Source: Nematostella vectensis (Eukaryota > Cnidaria > Anthozoa > Actiniaria > Edwardsiidae). Taken from it: 64,000 nt of DNA. This document shows positions 21,725 to 32,069 of the stretch, piece by piece (position 1 is the first letter of the stretch; the number at the start of each line of letters is the position of its first letter). The stretch covers positions 5,196,001 to 5,260,000 of the forward strand of contig NC_064034.1 in the NCBI RefSeq assembly GCF_932526225.1, given 5' to 3'. A program made the position numbers and the translations under genes. The notes beneath the pieces are model-generated. The model saw only the letters and a list, made by a program, of their open reading frames with translations. It had not been told where the DNA came from and made no database searches.

Positions 21725-22830
21725 ACCCCTTTCCTCTCCTCTCCTCATCCCTCGATATTGCGATATTATCGGAGATTATCTTATTTAATCTACTAGTCGT
21801 CTATTTAGAACCAGCGTGAAGCTGGTTCCTTATTCGCAGTTCCTTTTTCGTCTGTTGCCTTATTCGCTCAGTTCCTTATTCAAATCTGGGGGGTACTTAC
21901 ATGATACATTTTAATTCGAGTTGAAACAGTATTTAGGCATTACAGTTTTTTTCAGAACAAGTCCAACAGCATTTTTGTCGGGTAATTCTGGTTGCTTTCA
22001 CGTGCTTTGCTGCTAAACGGAGTTGTGAACATGAGACTCTATATGCTACAAAAGGTCAAATTGTATCACAGATCCTTCCTTTCTTCTGCTGGACTCCTCG
22101 ATATTGTGATATTATCGGAGATTATCTTATTAGAATCTACTAGATATCTATTTAGATACCCTCCTTTCTTCTGCTGGACCCCTCGATATCGTGATATTAT
22201 CTGAGATTATCTTATTATCATCTACTAGATGTCTATTTAGATACCCTCCTTCTGCTGGACCTTCGATATTGTGATATTATCGGAGATTTTCTTATTATCA
22301 TCTACTAGATGTCTATTTAGATACCCTCCTTCTGCTGGACCTTCGATATTGTGATATTATCGGAGATTTTCTTATTATCATCTACTAGATGTCTATTTAG
22401 ATACCCTCCTTTCTTCTGCTGGACTCCTCGATATTGTGATATTATCGGAGATTTTCTTATTATCATCTACTAGATGTCTATTTAGATACCCTCCTTTCTT
22501 CTGCTGGACTCCTCGATATTGTGATATTATCGGAGATTATCTTATTATTATCTACTAGATGTCTATTTAGATACCCTCCTTTCTTCTGCTGGACTCCTCG
22601 ATATTGTGATATTATCGGAGATTTTCTTATTATCATCTACTAGATGTCTATTTAGATACCCTCCTTTCTTCTGCTGGACTCTTCGATATTGTGATATTAT
22701 CGGAGATTATCTTATTATCATCTACTAGATGTCTATTTAGATACCCTCCTTCCATCTGCTCTACTCCTCGATATTGTGATATTATTGGAGATTATCTTAT
22801 TATCATCTACTAGAAGTCTATTTAGATACC
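21725..22830. repeat. Satellite array of about 86-bp units (copy B), interrupted
   Basis: Same family as copy A but about 10 units. Most units here read TTATTATCATCTACTAGATG and end TTTAGATACC, whereas copy A units mostly read TTATTAGAATC and TTTAAATCC. The array is broken by an inverted-repeat element fragment at 21810-22062. Confidence 0.9.
21810..22062. mobile_element. Left-end fragment of the long-inverted-repeat element
   Basis: Starts ACCAGCGTGAAGCTGGTTCC and follows the left arm of the complete element up to CTACAAAAGGTCAAATT, then returns abruptly to satellite sequence. The right end is missing. The equivalent site in copy A is uninterrupted. Confidence 0.75.
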
Positions 22831-23110
22831 TTGGATGCGGGAAACACCCCGGGGACTACGTGCAACTATAATTTCTTAAAAGTTTAATTAATAACTTCCA
22901 GTTTATAATATATTTGCATCATTTCTACTCGGGTGACTAGAATTTCCCACTGATCGGACCTATCCGCCTCCGCCAAGGGTGTCAGCGATGTTCCCAGATG
23001 AGTTCAATAGTGTCCCATGATGCCTCATTCCACTGTAAGTTAGCTGAGTGTTGCTGCTGCGTCACTATCTCGTTCCTAGAGCCCACGTACCTTTAGACCA
23101 GCTGCAAATT

Positions 23111-23137
23111 CACGCATGCGCAGAAACTAACCACGTG
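23111..23137. promoter_or_regulatory. Candidate promoter motifs of the copy-B glycosyltransferase gene
   Basis: Same CGCATGCGCA and CACGTG pair as in copy A, at the same distance from the start codon. Possible upstream control is therefore shared by both copies. Confidence 0.35.
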
Positions 23138-23253
23138 ACCTCGGGGAAGTACGCTATTGAATCTACATATCCCGCGAAACCCCGCGAGAAAAAGAGGAAG
23201 AGAACGACTCTTTAAGATTTCGGTGTTTCCATTTTGTTTCAGGTCCCGTTCTG

Positions 23254-24180
23254 ATGAAACGCAAGCTTTACCAACTTCTGTGCGGAGCACGGCCAAGACT
23301 TGTTATTCTGTTCGCACTGTTTACTGGACTTGTATACTTTAGTCTTCTGAACACCATAACTGTCAAAGAACTTACTTTGGGACACAAAGATGATAGACAC
23401 AGGACGAAACTGATCTCCAGTAAGACCTGCCACTCTAAAGTAAATCTACTGATCCTAGTATCGAGCTATGTTGGCAACGCTGCCAGGAGGAAAGAAATCC
23501 GCTTTACCTGGGGTACGGATTTTTTGCCATCACTCCGATGGAGAACAGTGTTCCTCATAGGCGCTAACGATAACCAAGAAGAGATGAGACTGATGGCAGC
23601 TGAGGATAGACTCTACGGTGACCTGATTACGAGTGAGTACAGGGAGGGTTTTTTTAATATGAGCTATAAAGTAGCAATGGGTTTTGAGTGGGCGATGCGC
23701 TACTGCCCGTTTGATTTCATGCTCAAGTCGGACGATGATGTGTTCGTGAACCCGTACGCGATGCTACAGTACTTAGCCAAGTCAGCTCCACGAAGTAACC
23801 TCTACATGGGGAATCTCATGATTAACAGCCCTGTTCTCCGTTCCGGTCGTTACGCTGTGTCGGGACAAGAGCTAAGCAAGACGTATTTTGAACCGTATTG
23901 TAGTGGCGGCGGCATACTGATGTCTTCAGATGTGGTCAGAAAATTCATGGAGTTTTACGATGTACAGGCGCCGCTTAAAATAGACGATGCCTACTTGGGT
24001 GAGCTTGCTAAGAAAGCGGGAGTCCCTGTGAAGGAAAATGGCAACTTCCGTATGTACGAGGACAGCTGCGTCTTCCGTAATTGGACCTTAGTTCAGCATC
24101 CTGCAAAGGGCGATTGCCTTCAGAAACTGTATAAAGGGTTGCAAGACGTGCTGTCCACATACGATCTGTACAGTATATAG
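23254..24180 (+). CDS. Beta-1,3-galactosyltransferase family protein (GT31), copy B
   Basis: 308 residues, identical in length to the copy at 3222-4148 and differing at I5L, R11G, P94L, E204G and N270D. None of these touches the D-D-D metal site (160-162), the GGG motif (218-220) or the IDDAYLG motif (243-249), and both N-glycosylation sites are kept. Role and topology are as for copy A: a type II Golgi enzyme adding a beta-1,3-linked sugar. Both copies are intact, with matching upstream motifs, so both are probably expressed; whether they differ in expression or acceptor is unknown. Confidence 0.93.
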   Translation: MKRKLYQLLCGARPRLVILFALFTGLVYFSLLNTITVKELTLGHKDDRHRTKLISSKTCHSKVNLLILVSSYVGNAARRKEIRFTWGTDFLPSLRWRTVFLIGANDNQEEMRLMAAEDRLYGDLITSEYREGFFNMSYKVAMGFEWAMRYCPFDFMLKSDDDVFVNPYAMLQYLAKSAPRSNLYMGNLMINSPVLRSGRYAVSGQELSKTYFEPYCSGGGILMSSDVVRKFMEFYDVQAPLKIDDAYLGELAKKAGVPVKENGNFRMYEDSCVFRNWTLVQHPAKGDCLQKLYKGLQDVLSTYDLYSI

Positions 24181-26096
24181 CAGGCAAAAGTCAGCAGAGT
24201 AATAATTACCAAGGAATTAAAATAAGATCTGACTTTTCCCAAGCAATTAGAGACGATCTATTCTACGGACTATGGTAGGCAAAACTCAAAATATTTTTTC
24301 TAGCAATAACATGTAGAGTTTTACCAAACACATACGATCGCAGTAACATATGCGTTTTCTATGGTCTTAATTAGCAGTCAAAAATCTGTATTACACCAAT
24401 CATTTTTATTCATCCTAGAAAGAAATTATTTTTTTCAATTATGAAAAGTTGGAGTCTATCTATAGCGGGTTTGGCATGGTAAAATAAAATAAATGGAAAA
24501 AAGAGTGTGATGAAACCTAATTAGCGTAACACAAATCACGACTATGATAACTACAAATAAATCTCAAACGCTTCGAATTGCGAAGTCCTTTATGTCATAG
24601 GCACTTGTTTAAAAGCTAGCTCTAACGTAAACTCCATTTCTTTTTAATCATTTGGCATTACAAAATTCGCTAATAGATGGCTTGTTTTTTTCGAAAAGTG
24701 TTTCGAAATTTGTTTCAATTATAGGCTTTTGTTTTCAATACCGTGTGGCCAAGTGTCGCCACATCTTACCAAGAATAAATTTCGAAACTTTTGTTTGATT
24801 GAAACAGGGGGCCCTCTTATTGATGCAGAGGTGACAATCACTATACAAAACATCATTATTAGAAAGCATTGGAGCAAAACTTTGTCTGAAAGATAAACCT
24901 TTGTTTGTTATATCTAAGAATTTAAGAGTTTCATAAACATATTTATTTGTGTAATTATGACACATCTGTTTTGGGGTTTACTATTGAAGCCTTATTTTCT
25001 CGTTAAATTTCAATTAGGGTGATGAAAGTGTTAAGTACTTCACACTCGCCCGCTACCGATGAAATTGCATAAAAGCAAACGTATTCTAATTTTTATTATA
25101 ATAACGGTGCTCTTAAATGAACGTTTTGTGTGTGACGTCGACCAGGCAGAGAAAGGAATTGGCAGAATTTTACCCCCCCCCCCCAAAAAAAAGGAGAGTT
25201 TGTGCTTCTCATCAGTGTTATAACATAGCACTTAGGCAAAGAGTAAAAGTTATACATATATTTAAAGGTGGTATTTTATGGCAGAAATAAATGTTGATTC
25301 TTCTCAGCACAACACAGGGGCCAAGACAAATTGTGGATATACCTGAAATATCACAGGTATCCCAGTTAACCCTTTCCGCAAGGCTCACTTTTATTTAAAA
25401 GACTTTTTTTATTCTGGTTACAGGTACTGGTTACAGCAGCAGAAAAAAGTTCATAGCTGTCAACAATTATTGTGCACGATTAGTGAAAAGTGATAATTTC
25501 TTTCTCCCAAAGCGTTTTGTTTGTATAGATTAATTTTTGGCAATAATTAGATGCGTGAATAGAGGTTGTTCAAATAAAGAACAAAAGAAGGGTTTTTTCC
25601 CGGCTCGATTACATGGAAATAAAAGTTTTCCATAATTAAAAGTATTTGAAGCAATATCTTCCTCCTTTTTATCACAAAAGTACAAGGATAGAACGCTGCT
25701 GCAGCTAAGATATAGTTCTCTGTATTTGTTTTGACCTAGGACTACTCCGCAGATACGTGATCCATCACTCTGGGTGTAAGTAAAATGGCAAAGCGCACAT
25801 TTGAATCGACTTTCACATTCACACTTAAGTAGAATTAATTCAGCAAAGAAATACCGGCAATCTGGGAGTAAACTCGCAAAGCTGAGAGTGGGAGGACATT
25901 TGACTCGATACCCCCATTCATACCGACTTGTCTTGACTTCATGTTAAAAGCATAGCTGAAGCACAGCTAAAGATTCGCGCACACGGGTGGCGTGGTACCC
26001 TTCCCTTAGTCCAGACCTGGGACTCTCTTTGCGCTCGACATTCTGGCTCGCGTGAGAATGTTGAGCGCAAACCTTTCCTCAGTTAGCTCTTTTAGA
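24181..26096. other. 3' flank of the copy-B glycosyltransferase and noncoding sequence
   Basis: Matches 4149-6091 almost base for base with a few small indels. No gene was recognised. Confidence 0.4.
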
Positions 26097-26128
26097 ACAG
26101 GTATCCTGGCTGCCTGGGTCTGACTTAC

Positions 26129-26407
26129 TTGCACAATCGAGGGTCTGTGCGGTCCGAAGCAAGCAAGTGACGGAACCTCTTGGAGCAGTTCTGGCCGGCA
26201 ACCAGGTACTGATCGCTACACGGGATGTGCGCGCGGAGTCTTGCGGGCGGGCGGGAGAGCTGGTCCAGCTCCACGTCCGTGCAGTAGAACTGTGCACTCC
26301 CCATGACCTCAAGCATTAGTAAGGCGAGCTGTCCCGAAAGCAAGTGAGCAGCGTGTGATTGTAGCACTGCTCCACGTGGGTCTGGTATAATGAGCTGTGA
26401 GATATGA
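26129..26407 (-). pseudogene. Frameshifted copy of the orphan cysteine-rich exon (copy B)
   Basis: Same exon as 6097-6406 but a 28-bp deletion between GGCGAGCT and GTCCCG shifts the frame, so the N-terminal third no longer joins the C-terminal part with FYCTDVELDQL. The splice-site-like edges are retained. If the exon is real, copy B is broken. Confidence 0.45.
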
Positions 26408-26791
26408 ACAGTGGTCAGAGAACATGTCTCTCGATAAATATTCTAGTCAGGCAGGATATCGTGCGTGCGTTACGATTTCCAAGTCAAGAGCAAGTGTGTG
26501 ATTCTTTACGTAATGACAGACATCATTCTATCATTGCTAGAAAGCGATGATACGTTTGGTTTGGTAATTGGAAGAGATTGATATATATATATATATATAT
26601 ATATTTTATCTTATTTCACCCAGGCCCTTACCCAGGATTTTCTTGGGGGGGGGGGGGTGGTGTGTGGCTGTGGAATCCGAAAAAATGAACCTTATTTTTC
26701 CGGACTTTAAAAGCACACTAGCATACACACATTGGCACCAGTCGGGCCAAGACGGGACGCTAGCAGAGTCTATTACCCGTGCAGTTCGGCA

Positions 26792-26833
26792 ACCATGGAC
26801 AGCCGTTTCGTCCTTAGGACTCGTCAGCATGGC
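26792..26833 (-). ncRNA. Hammerhead ribozyme motif, minus strand (copy B)
   Basis: Identical core to the copy-A minus motif: CTGACGA, GTCC-TAA-GGAC, GAAA, short stem III and GTC cleavage triplet, with stem I GCCATG/CATGGT. Confidence 0.75.
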
Positions 26834-26861
26834 ATAGCCGGTTTGCCTTAGTAAACTTCAT

Positions 26862-27076
26862 GTGTGTATGCTAGTGTGCTTCTAAAGTCCACATTTATGT
26901 ATACATACTCGCAAGGATAGTTTGGCTATCCGACGGAGTTTTAGACTAGCAAAGGTCGCATGCGTGATCCGCACAATTGCCATCACTCTAGCCCGGTCGC
27001 AGCTCTAGATCCCACATGGATCTGAGCTGTGGTTTAAAGCACTTCGTTCGAGTCGAAGTCGCCCTGCAGTTTTTTT
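26862..27076. other. Extra sequence between hammerhead arms in copy B
   Basis: About 215 bp absent from copy A, where the arms are joined by only four bases. It starts with TGTGTGTATGCTAGTGTGCT, also found in the outer part of the plus arm, then runs through GTCGCAGCTCTAGATCCC to a T8 tract. It may be internal sequence of the hammerhead-bearing element. Confidence 0.5.
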
Positions 27077-27110
27077 TGCCGATGAAGTTTAACTGAGGCA
27101 AACCGCCTAT

Positions 27111-27155
27111 ACCATGCTGACGAGTCCTAATAAGGACGAAACAGCTGTCCATGGT
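27111..27155 (+). ncRNA. Hammerhead ribozyme motif, plus strand (copy B)
   Basis: CTGACGA (27117-27123), GTCC/GGAC with loop TAATAA, GAAA (27138-27141), short stem III, GTC cleavage triplet, and fully paired stem I ACCATG/CATGGT. The copy-A G-U pair is C-A to U-A here, i.e. stem I pairing is maintained or improved. Confidence 0.8.
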
Positions 27156-27384
27156 TGCCGAACTGCACGGGTAATAGACTGTGCTAGCGTCCCGTCTTGG
27201 CCCGACTGGTGCCAATGTGTGTATGCTAGTGTGCTTCTAAAGTCCTTATTTTTCCGGAGGGGGGGGGGGGGGGGTGAGTTCTCTGATAAAAACCATCCCC
27301 GAAAGAACAAAGATGGGGTTTTTAAGCCTTTGCAGTATCTCCACGGGACGTTTATTGTCGGATTTGGTTTCATACCAGAGTGAT

Positions 27385-30300
27385 CTAGCTTATGCTTTTT
27401 TAGTTTTGTCTACAAATAGCAACGTCTATTGAGACTACATTTTGACCTGTAGAAGGTAGCGCCAGGCAGCACAAGGCAACCTCGCAGGCCCTCCTATAAC
27501 ACTCCTCCCCATCACGCCCCCTTACTCCTTTCCATCCAATGGTACGTCTACCTTCATTATGTTGTATAATAATCCATCCAATTGTACGTCTACCTTTATT
27601 CTGTTGTATAATCCTCATAGCCCCTGTCCCCCTTTCCTTTTCTCCCCCCTACAAGGGTAGGCTTCCTTTCCCTCCCCTCCCAGGCTAAGTTCTCACCTGC
27701 AGTTTGCTGTGTGATCAGAAGCTAGCGCCTGAAAGAACGTATCTTCGCAGCCGAGTGCTCGAGTGAGAAAGTACGTCTCGTTACATCGACCAAACTGGGT
27801 GGCAGTGCATTTGGAAGCAGCTGACAGGAGATAATCAGACTAATCTTATCCATGTTAAAACTGACGTCAAGTCAACCAAGATTGAGTAAAAGAGGGGTGT
27901 GTATATTAGGATAACTTTGGCGTGTGCAGAAAACATGTGATGTGGCAACGTGCATGGATGACGTGCATATTCCCGTGCCAACGTGTTACTCGTGTCGATG
28001 CATTATTCCCCTCTTAAACATCTTTTTCATGATTGAAAATAATTCACGCTAAAACATGACATCGAACCAATTTAGATTTCAAAACGAGATGTATAAGAAA
28101 GTCTAGTACAATGTCAAATAAAATAACATGTCGCTTGGAATGGCGCGCTTTTTCCTGAGAATGTATCATTCCCTTTCAAACTCCTTTTTGTATGGTTTTG
28201 TTATTATTTCTGTTATATATTACCGTTAATACCCTTAAAGGTACTTCAAACCAATTATTCACAACCTAAACAATACTTTAGAATAAAAAAAAATTATTTG
28301 GGGGAAATTTTTGAGATTACGAAACCGAGAAAAAAATTCTTAGTTTGACATGACAGAATTTTTTTAGACCTCAAGTAAAAAAACCTTTTGTTATATTTAT
28401 TCCAACCACTCAAAAAATCTACACTTCAAGTAAAAGCTGACAGAATCAGTAGCAGTAAATGTCAATTTAAAAACTTGAGGTTCGGAATGTGCAAACGCTT
28501 GCCAAAATTTGACAGAAATCGTCATAATATAAGAAACTGGCTTTTACGTCTTTCAACAATGACTCATGAGAGTAGTCAGGTGTTATTTTGATACTAATAA
28601 ATTCCTTATAAAACATGATATGCAGTTTTCTCCCAGTAAACCGGCAAAACGATTAAAATCCCTAATAAAAAATAAAAGCAAATAAAAAGATATACAATGT
28701 TTTGTGGAATACAAAACAAATAAAAACCTTAGGAGATCCTGTATTTGGAGTGACGAACCTGTAAGTAATCCAACTCCGAGCAAAAGCCAGTTGTACGAAG
28801 CCATGCCGTGAGGGTGTTTGCGGAGCATTACGGTGCAGTGTGGCCAGAGACCTTATGAGTGTGAGGTCTTCGGGCAGAGACCTAATGAGTGTGAGATCTA
28901 AACGCAAAGTGTAAATGCCCAGAAACCCACAGGAGCAGCTCTACCGAAATCCAACAAAGGATATTGAGCGCATCGTCTCTGAAAAATAAATGAACGGTTT
29001 GATTCGCTGACAAGTTGATGTGTTTAGTTTTCAAGTTGAAGCCGCGGGCGTTGAGGATTTAAGAATGTAATGCCGTAGAGTGATTCTTTACGCCCTCACA
29101 CTCAAAACTCTCACCGACTATAAATGATAGCTCTGATTCTTAATTTTTTAATATTCTTAATCTGTTCGAACATGTTTTGAGAGACCGCGGATATTTTTCT
29201 TTCAGAGTTACTGCAAAAAGTGCTTATGTTCCGTTTAACCATTAAAGATTGATGATAAAGCCCATTCCCGATCTTCCGTAATCTACAAGCACTTCAAATG
29301 CCTACAAGGGCATATTTAACATTTGATCAAGTGCACCAGGCCTAATCAAAAGCCTGCTCAGATCATCCAGGCAAATGGGACGTGGTGCGACCAGGGCTCG
29401 TTTGAGGTGCAGTGTGTAATGTTTATTAAGTAAGCTTAGAAGTGCTATCCGCTCGTGATGAGTACGTCCAACCCACACTAATACTCGCTTTCGGGTAAAC
29501 ACGGAAGTATAATCCATCCGTGATATAAGAAGGCCCAACCCACGCTTATAACCATTTTGACCATATAAACATTTCTGTATCTATCCCTCTGAGAATTTTC
29601 TTCAAAAAAAGTTCGAATATTGACCTCAATTAACCACTGTTTCGCCAAAACAAATAATTTATTTTCCCTAAAACATCTATTACAAAGAAATCCATAATTT
29701 TTACTAACAACGTGATTCCTTTTCAATTGCTTTTTTTTATCTAAAATTCAACTAAAAAACGTCCATGGAATGGAGTATGTCATCTTTCAACCATTCTAAC
29801 CCCAGAAGTAAATCGCGCTATAAGCGCCAATTCCCTCCACTTCAGGGTAAAATCATTACGCAATTTAAAATGCAATATCCAAATGATGAATTTCTTTGTT
29901 AAAGAGAATCACCCTCGGGTCATTAACAGCGGTAGGGACTGATACGTGAGCTGGCTTAAAAAAGGCGTGGTCCGATTTGAGTGTGGCGGTCTGACGCTGA
30001 TTTCCTTGTAATCTCAGCTCGAAGGGAGCCGATACTCAGTGGGGAATAGTTTTAATGATTTTACTAGAAGAGGATTTCGGCTAGAAGCCATGGTGACACA
30101 GTGGAAAGAAACAATGACGACAAAACTTGTAAACGGTAAGGATGATTAATGTATAAGATGAAGGAACATGGTTCCACTTAAAAAATGAAAACTAAATTTC
30201 TAGTTTTCATCATCACTTTTCTATTATGCTTTTTCAGTAAGACACGCGCACAAATCTTATATTTTGTGGTGTAAGCGTGGTAACAGAATTGCATTTTGCA

Positions 30301-31277
30301 GTATACTTATCTAGACTTATGTAGATGAAGGGACTATAGGAGAAAATGCACGAGCTCACAGCCTTGGACTGGGTGGTCGAGGGTTTGAACGTGACAAATG
30401 ACTGGACTCGTGCATTAGAAAATGGTAGATCAAGGTTTGAATGAAACAAAAATTAATAAAGAAAGAGTTCACAGCTATGATGGCCGTAGATCATGGGATA
30501 TAACCAATAACATGGGTTGAGAAAATGATTCATTCAACATAAAATGTCATAACCGTCTCGTGGTGCTGCCATCTGCAAACCGCACCTCTCTACAAAAATC
30601 ACAACCCAACTCTTGTTGGGACAAATATGCTATTTTATCCCTTCACGCTACTAACATACAACATCTGTGTGGAGTAAGGAGTAACTATTATACGGTAAAA
30701 GCAAATATGAAAAACGTTCATATAGATATTTTTACGACATTTGAAATTATTATCCGTGTAGTACAATATAGCACCTGATAACGGTCCCTTTTTGCTCGAC
30801 CCACGAGTACAAAGAAGCACGAGACACCGTGACTAAATAACAAACTTGATGCGGGTCCGGCTTGAAAACTCCACTAAAAGTACGGTTACGTGTACCATGA
30901 AAACAGATCTAGGCCTATAGGTACAACATTTGTAGAGTAACGAGAATCCTTGCATTTTTTACCGATTGTAATTTTGTCATTCAGCATACCCCGGTAAGGT
31001 GAAGGGATTGAACTTGCAAAGACTTTGGGATGTGGCATACTATATGCTTTTTGTTTAAGGATGGCGAAAAATATTGCCCACATATAGTGACATTGAATGA
31101 TACGTTTCTCATAATTCTTGCATTGCGACAGAGTCAGTTAATATAGTTAATGAATCTTCCAGACAGACTTGTAGATGGCGTTTTTTTTATTTATTTTCAT
31201 AATTACGCGTGGAAAGAGGTCTGAATGGATACGGAAATGAATTATACATACTTTAGTTCCTTAAAAAGGAGACAAAT
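27385..31277. other. Noncoding part of copy B
   Basis: Colinear with about 8730-12751 in copy A. No gene recognised; contains the short form of the 30-bp minisatellite at 28847-28898. Confidence 0.45.
28847..28898. repeat. 30-bp minisatellite, 1.7 units (copy B)
   Basis: Same unit as 10191-10332, with only one full and one partial repeat. Confidence 0.85.
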
Positions 31278-31599
31278 ACTGTATAAGCCTTGTCCTCTCT
31301 ACTTCTTCTTTAGTTCAGCAACATATTACCGTTGACAGTACATATAAGAGGCGACCATTATGCAAAGTCAAGTCACCATTTATATATTTGCCAACCTGTT
31401 ATGTATACTCCCCTAGTTCTCCTAGCTAGAAAGGCTGGCTTGTGGAGATCTAGAAATCTATCTTCTGTGCGTTCAGTCTATGAAGCTCCATTGCTTCTGG
31501 TTTTAACCAAGCTTGATCTTCTTGGCCAAGCTGTGAAAAAAAGGACTGGTTAAAAAAACTGCATATTGTTATTTTACTATTTAAAATCACCATCCCTAC

Positions 31600-31842
31600 C
31601 ATTCTAAGTTATCAAGCTCATCTATTCTTTAGGGCAAACACTACCTCTCCACTTCTAATTTTTTTAGCTCACCTGTTCCTCCTCTTAAAAGCTCACCTGT
31701 TCTTCAGGGTAAACCCTGCACTGGCTTCCGCTGAGAATATTAAGTCGCGACCATCACCATCCCTACCATTCTAAGTTATCAAGCTCACCTGTTCTTCAGG
31801 GTAAACCCTGCACTGGCTTCCGCTGAGAATTTTAAGTCGCGA
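31600..31842. repeat. Tandem duplication of the 3' edge of the last exon
   Basis: On the plus strand CACCATCCCTACCATTCTAAG, then CTCACCTGTTCTTCAGGGTA and TTCCGCTGAGAATATTAAGT are found around 31667-31751 and again at 31754-31842, with a third, degenerate copy from about 31589. Each copy carries the tail codons and the CAG|GTGAGC donor. Confidence 0.8.
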
Positions 31843-32069
31843 CCCATGAACTAGTGGGCTCCCGCCTCTTGAATCAGCCACCTTGCTCGGGTGTCGATTG
31901 AGCCTGATCTTGATCAACACCGCAGCCATCACCGCCAGCAGCACCAGCGCGCCCAGCGACACAGTGATTATACCCAAGGGTGTGGTCAAGAAGCTGGCAC
32001 GGGTGGACAGGACGGGGGCATCGGGAGTCATTTTGCCACGTCGTGTGCTCATCACGGTGGTGCCTGGGT
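31771..32069 (-). CDS. Giant gene exon 38: transmembrane helix and cytoplasmic tail
   Basis: Starts [19 protein letters not shown], then the helix [20 protein letters not shown], then a basic stop-transfer (KIRLNRH) and a tail of about 48 residues ending EEQVSLIT and a stop at 31771. Acceptor GTTCAACAG is weak but phase fits exon 37. The tail contains CAG|GTGAGC at 31789, a good donor, so a longer alternative tail is possible; the end of this exon is duplicated downstream. Confidence 0.75.

Larger units (their letters stand above)
21391..31588 (+). repeat. Copy B of the tandem segmental duplication
   Basis: Colinear with copy A (1275-18886). Relative to A it lacks the Penelope-like element and the 5.6-kb inverted-repeat element with its flanks (A 12753-18577). 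It has about 215 extra bases inside the hammerhead hairpin and a 250-bp fragment of inverted-repeat element in the satellite. The join replacing the missing block (near 31287) shows GCCT shared by both sides. Confidence 0.9.
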
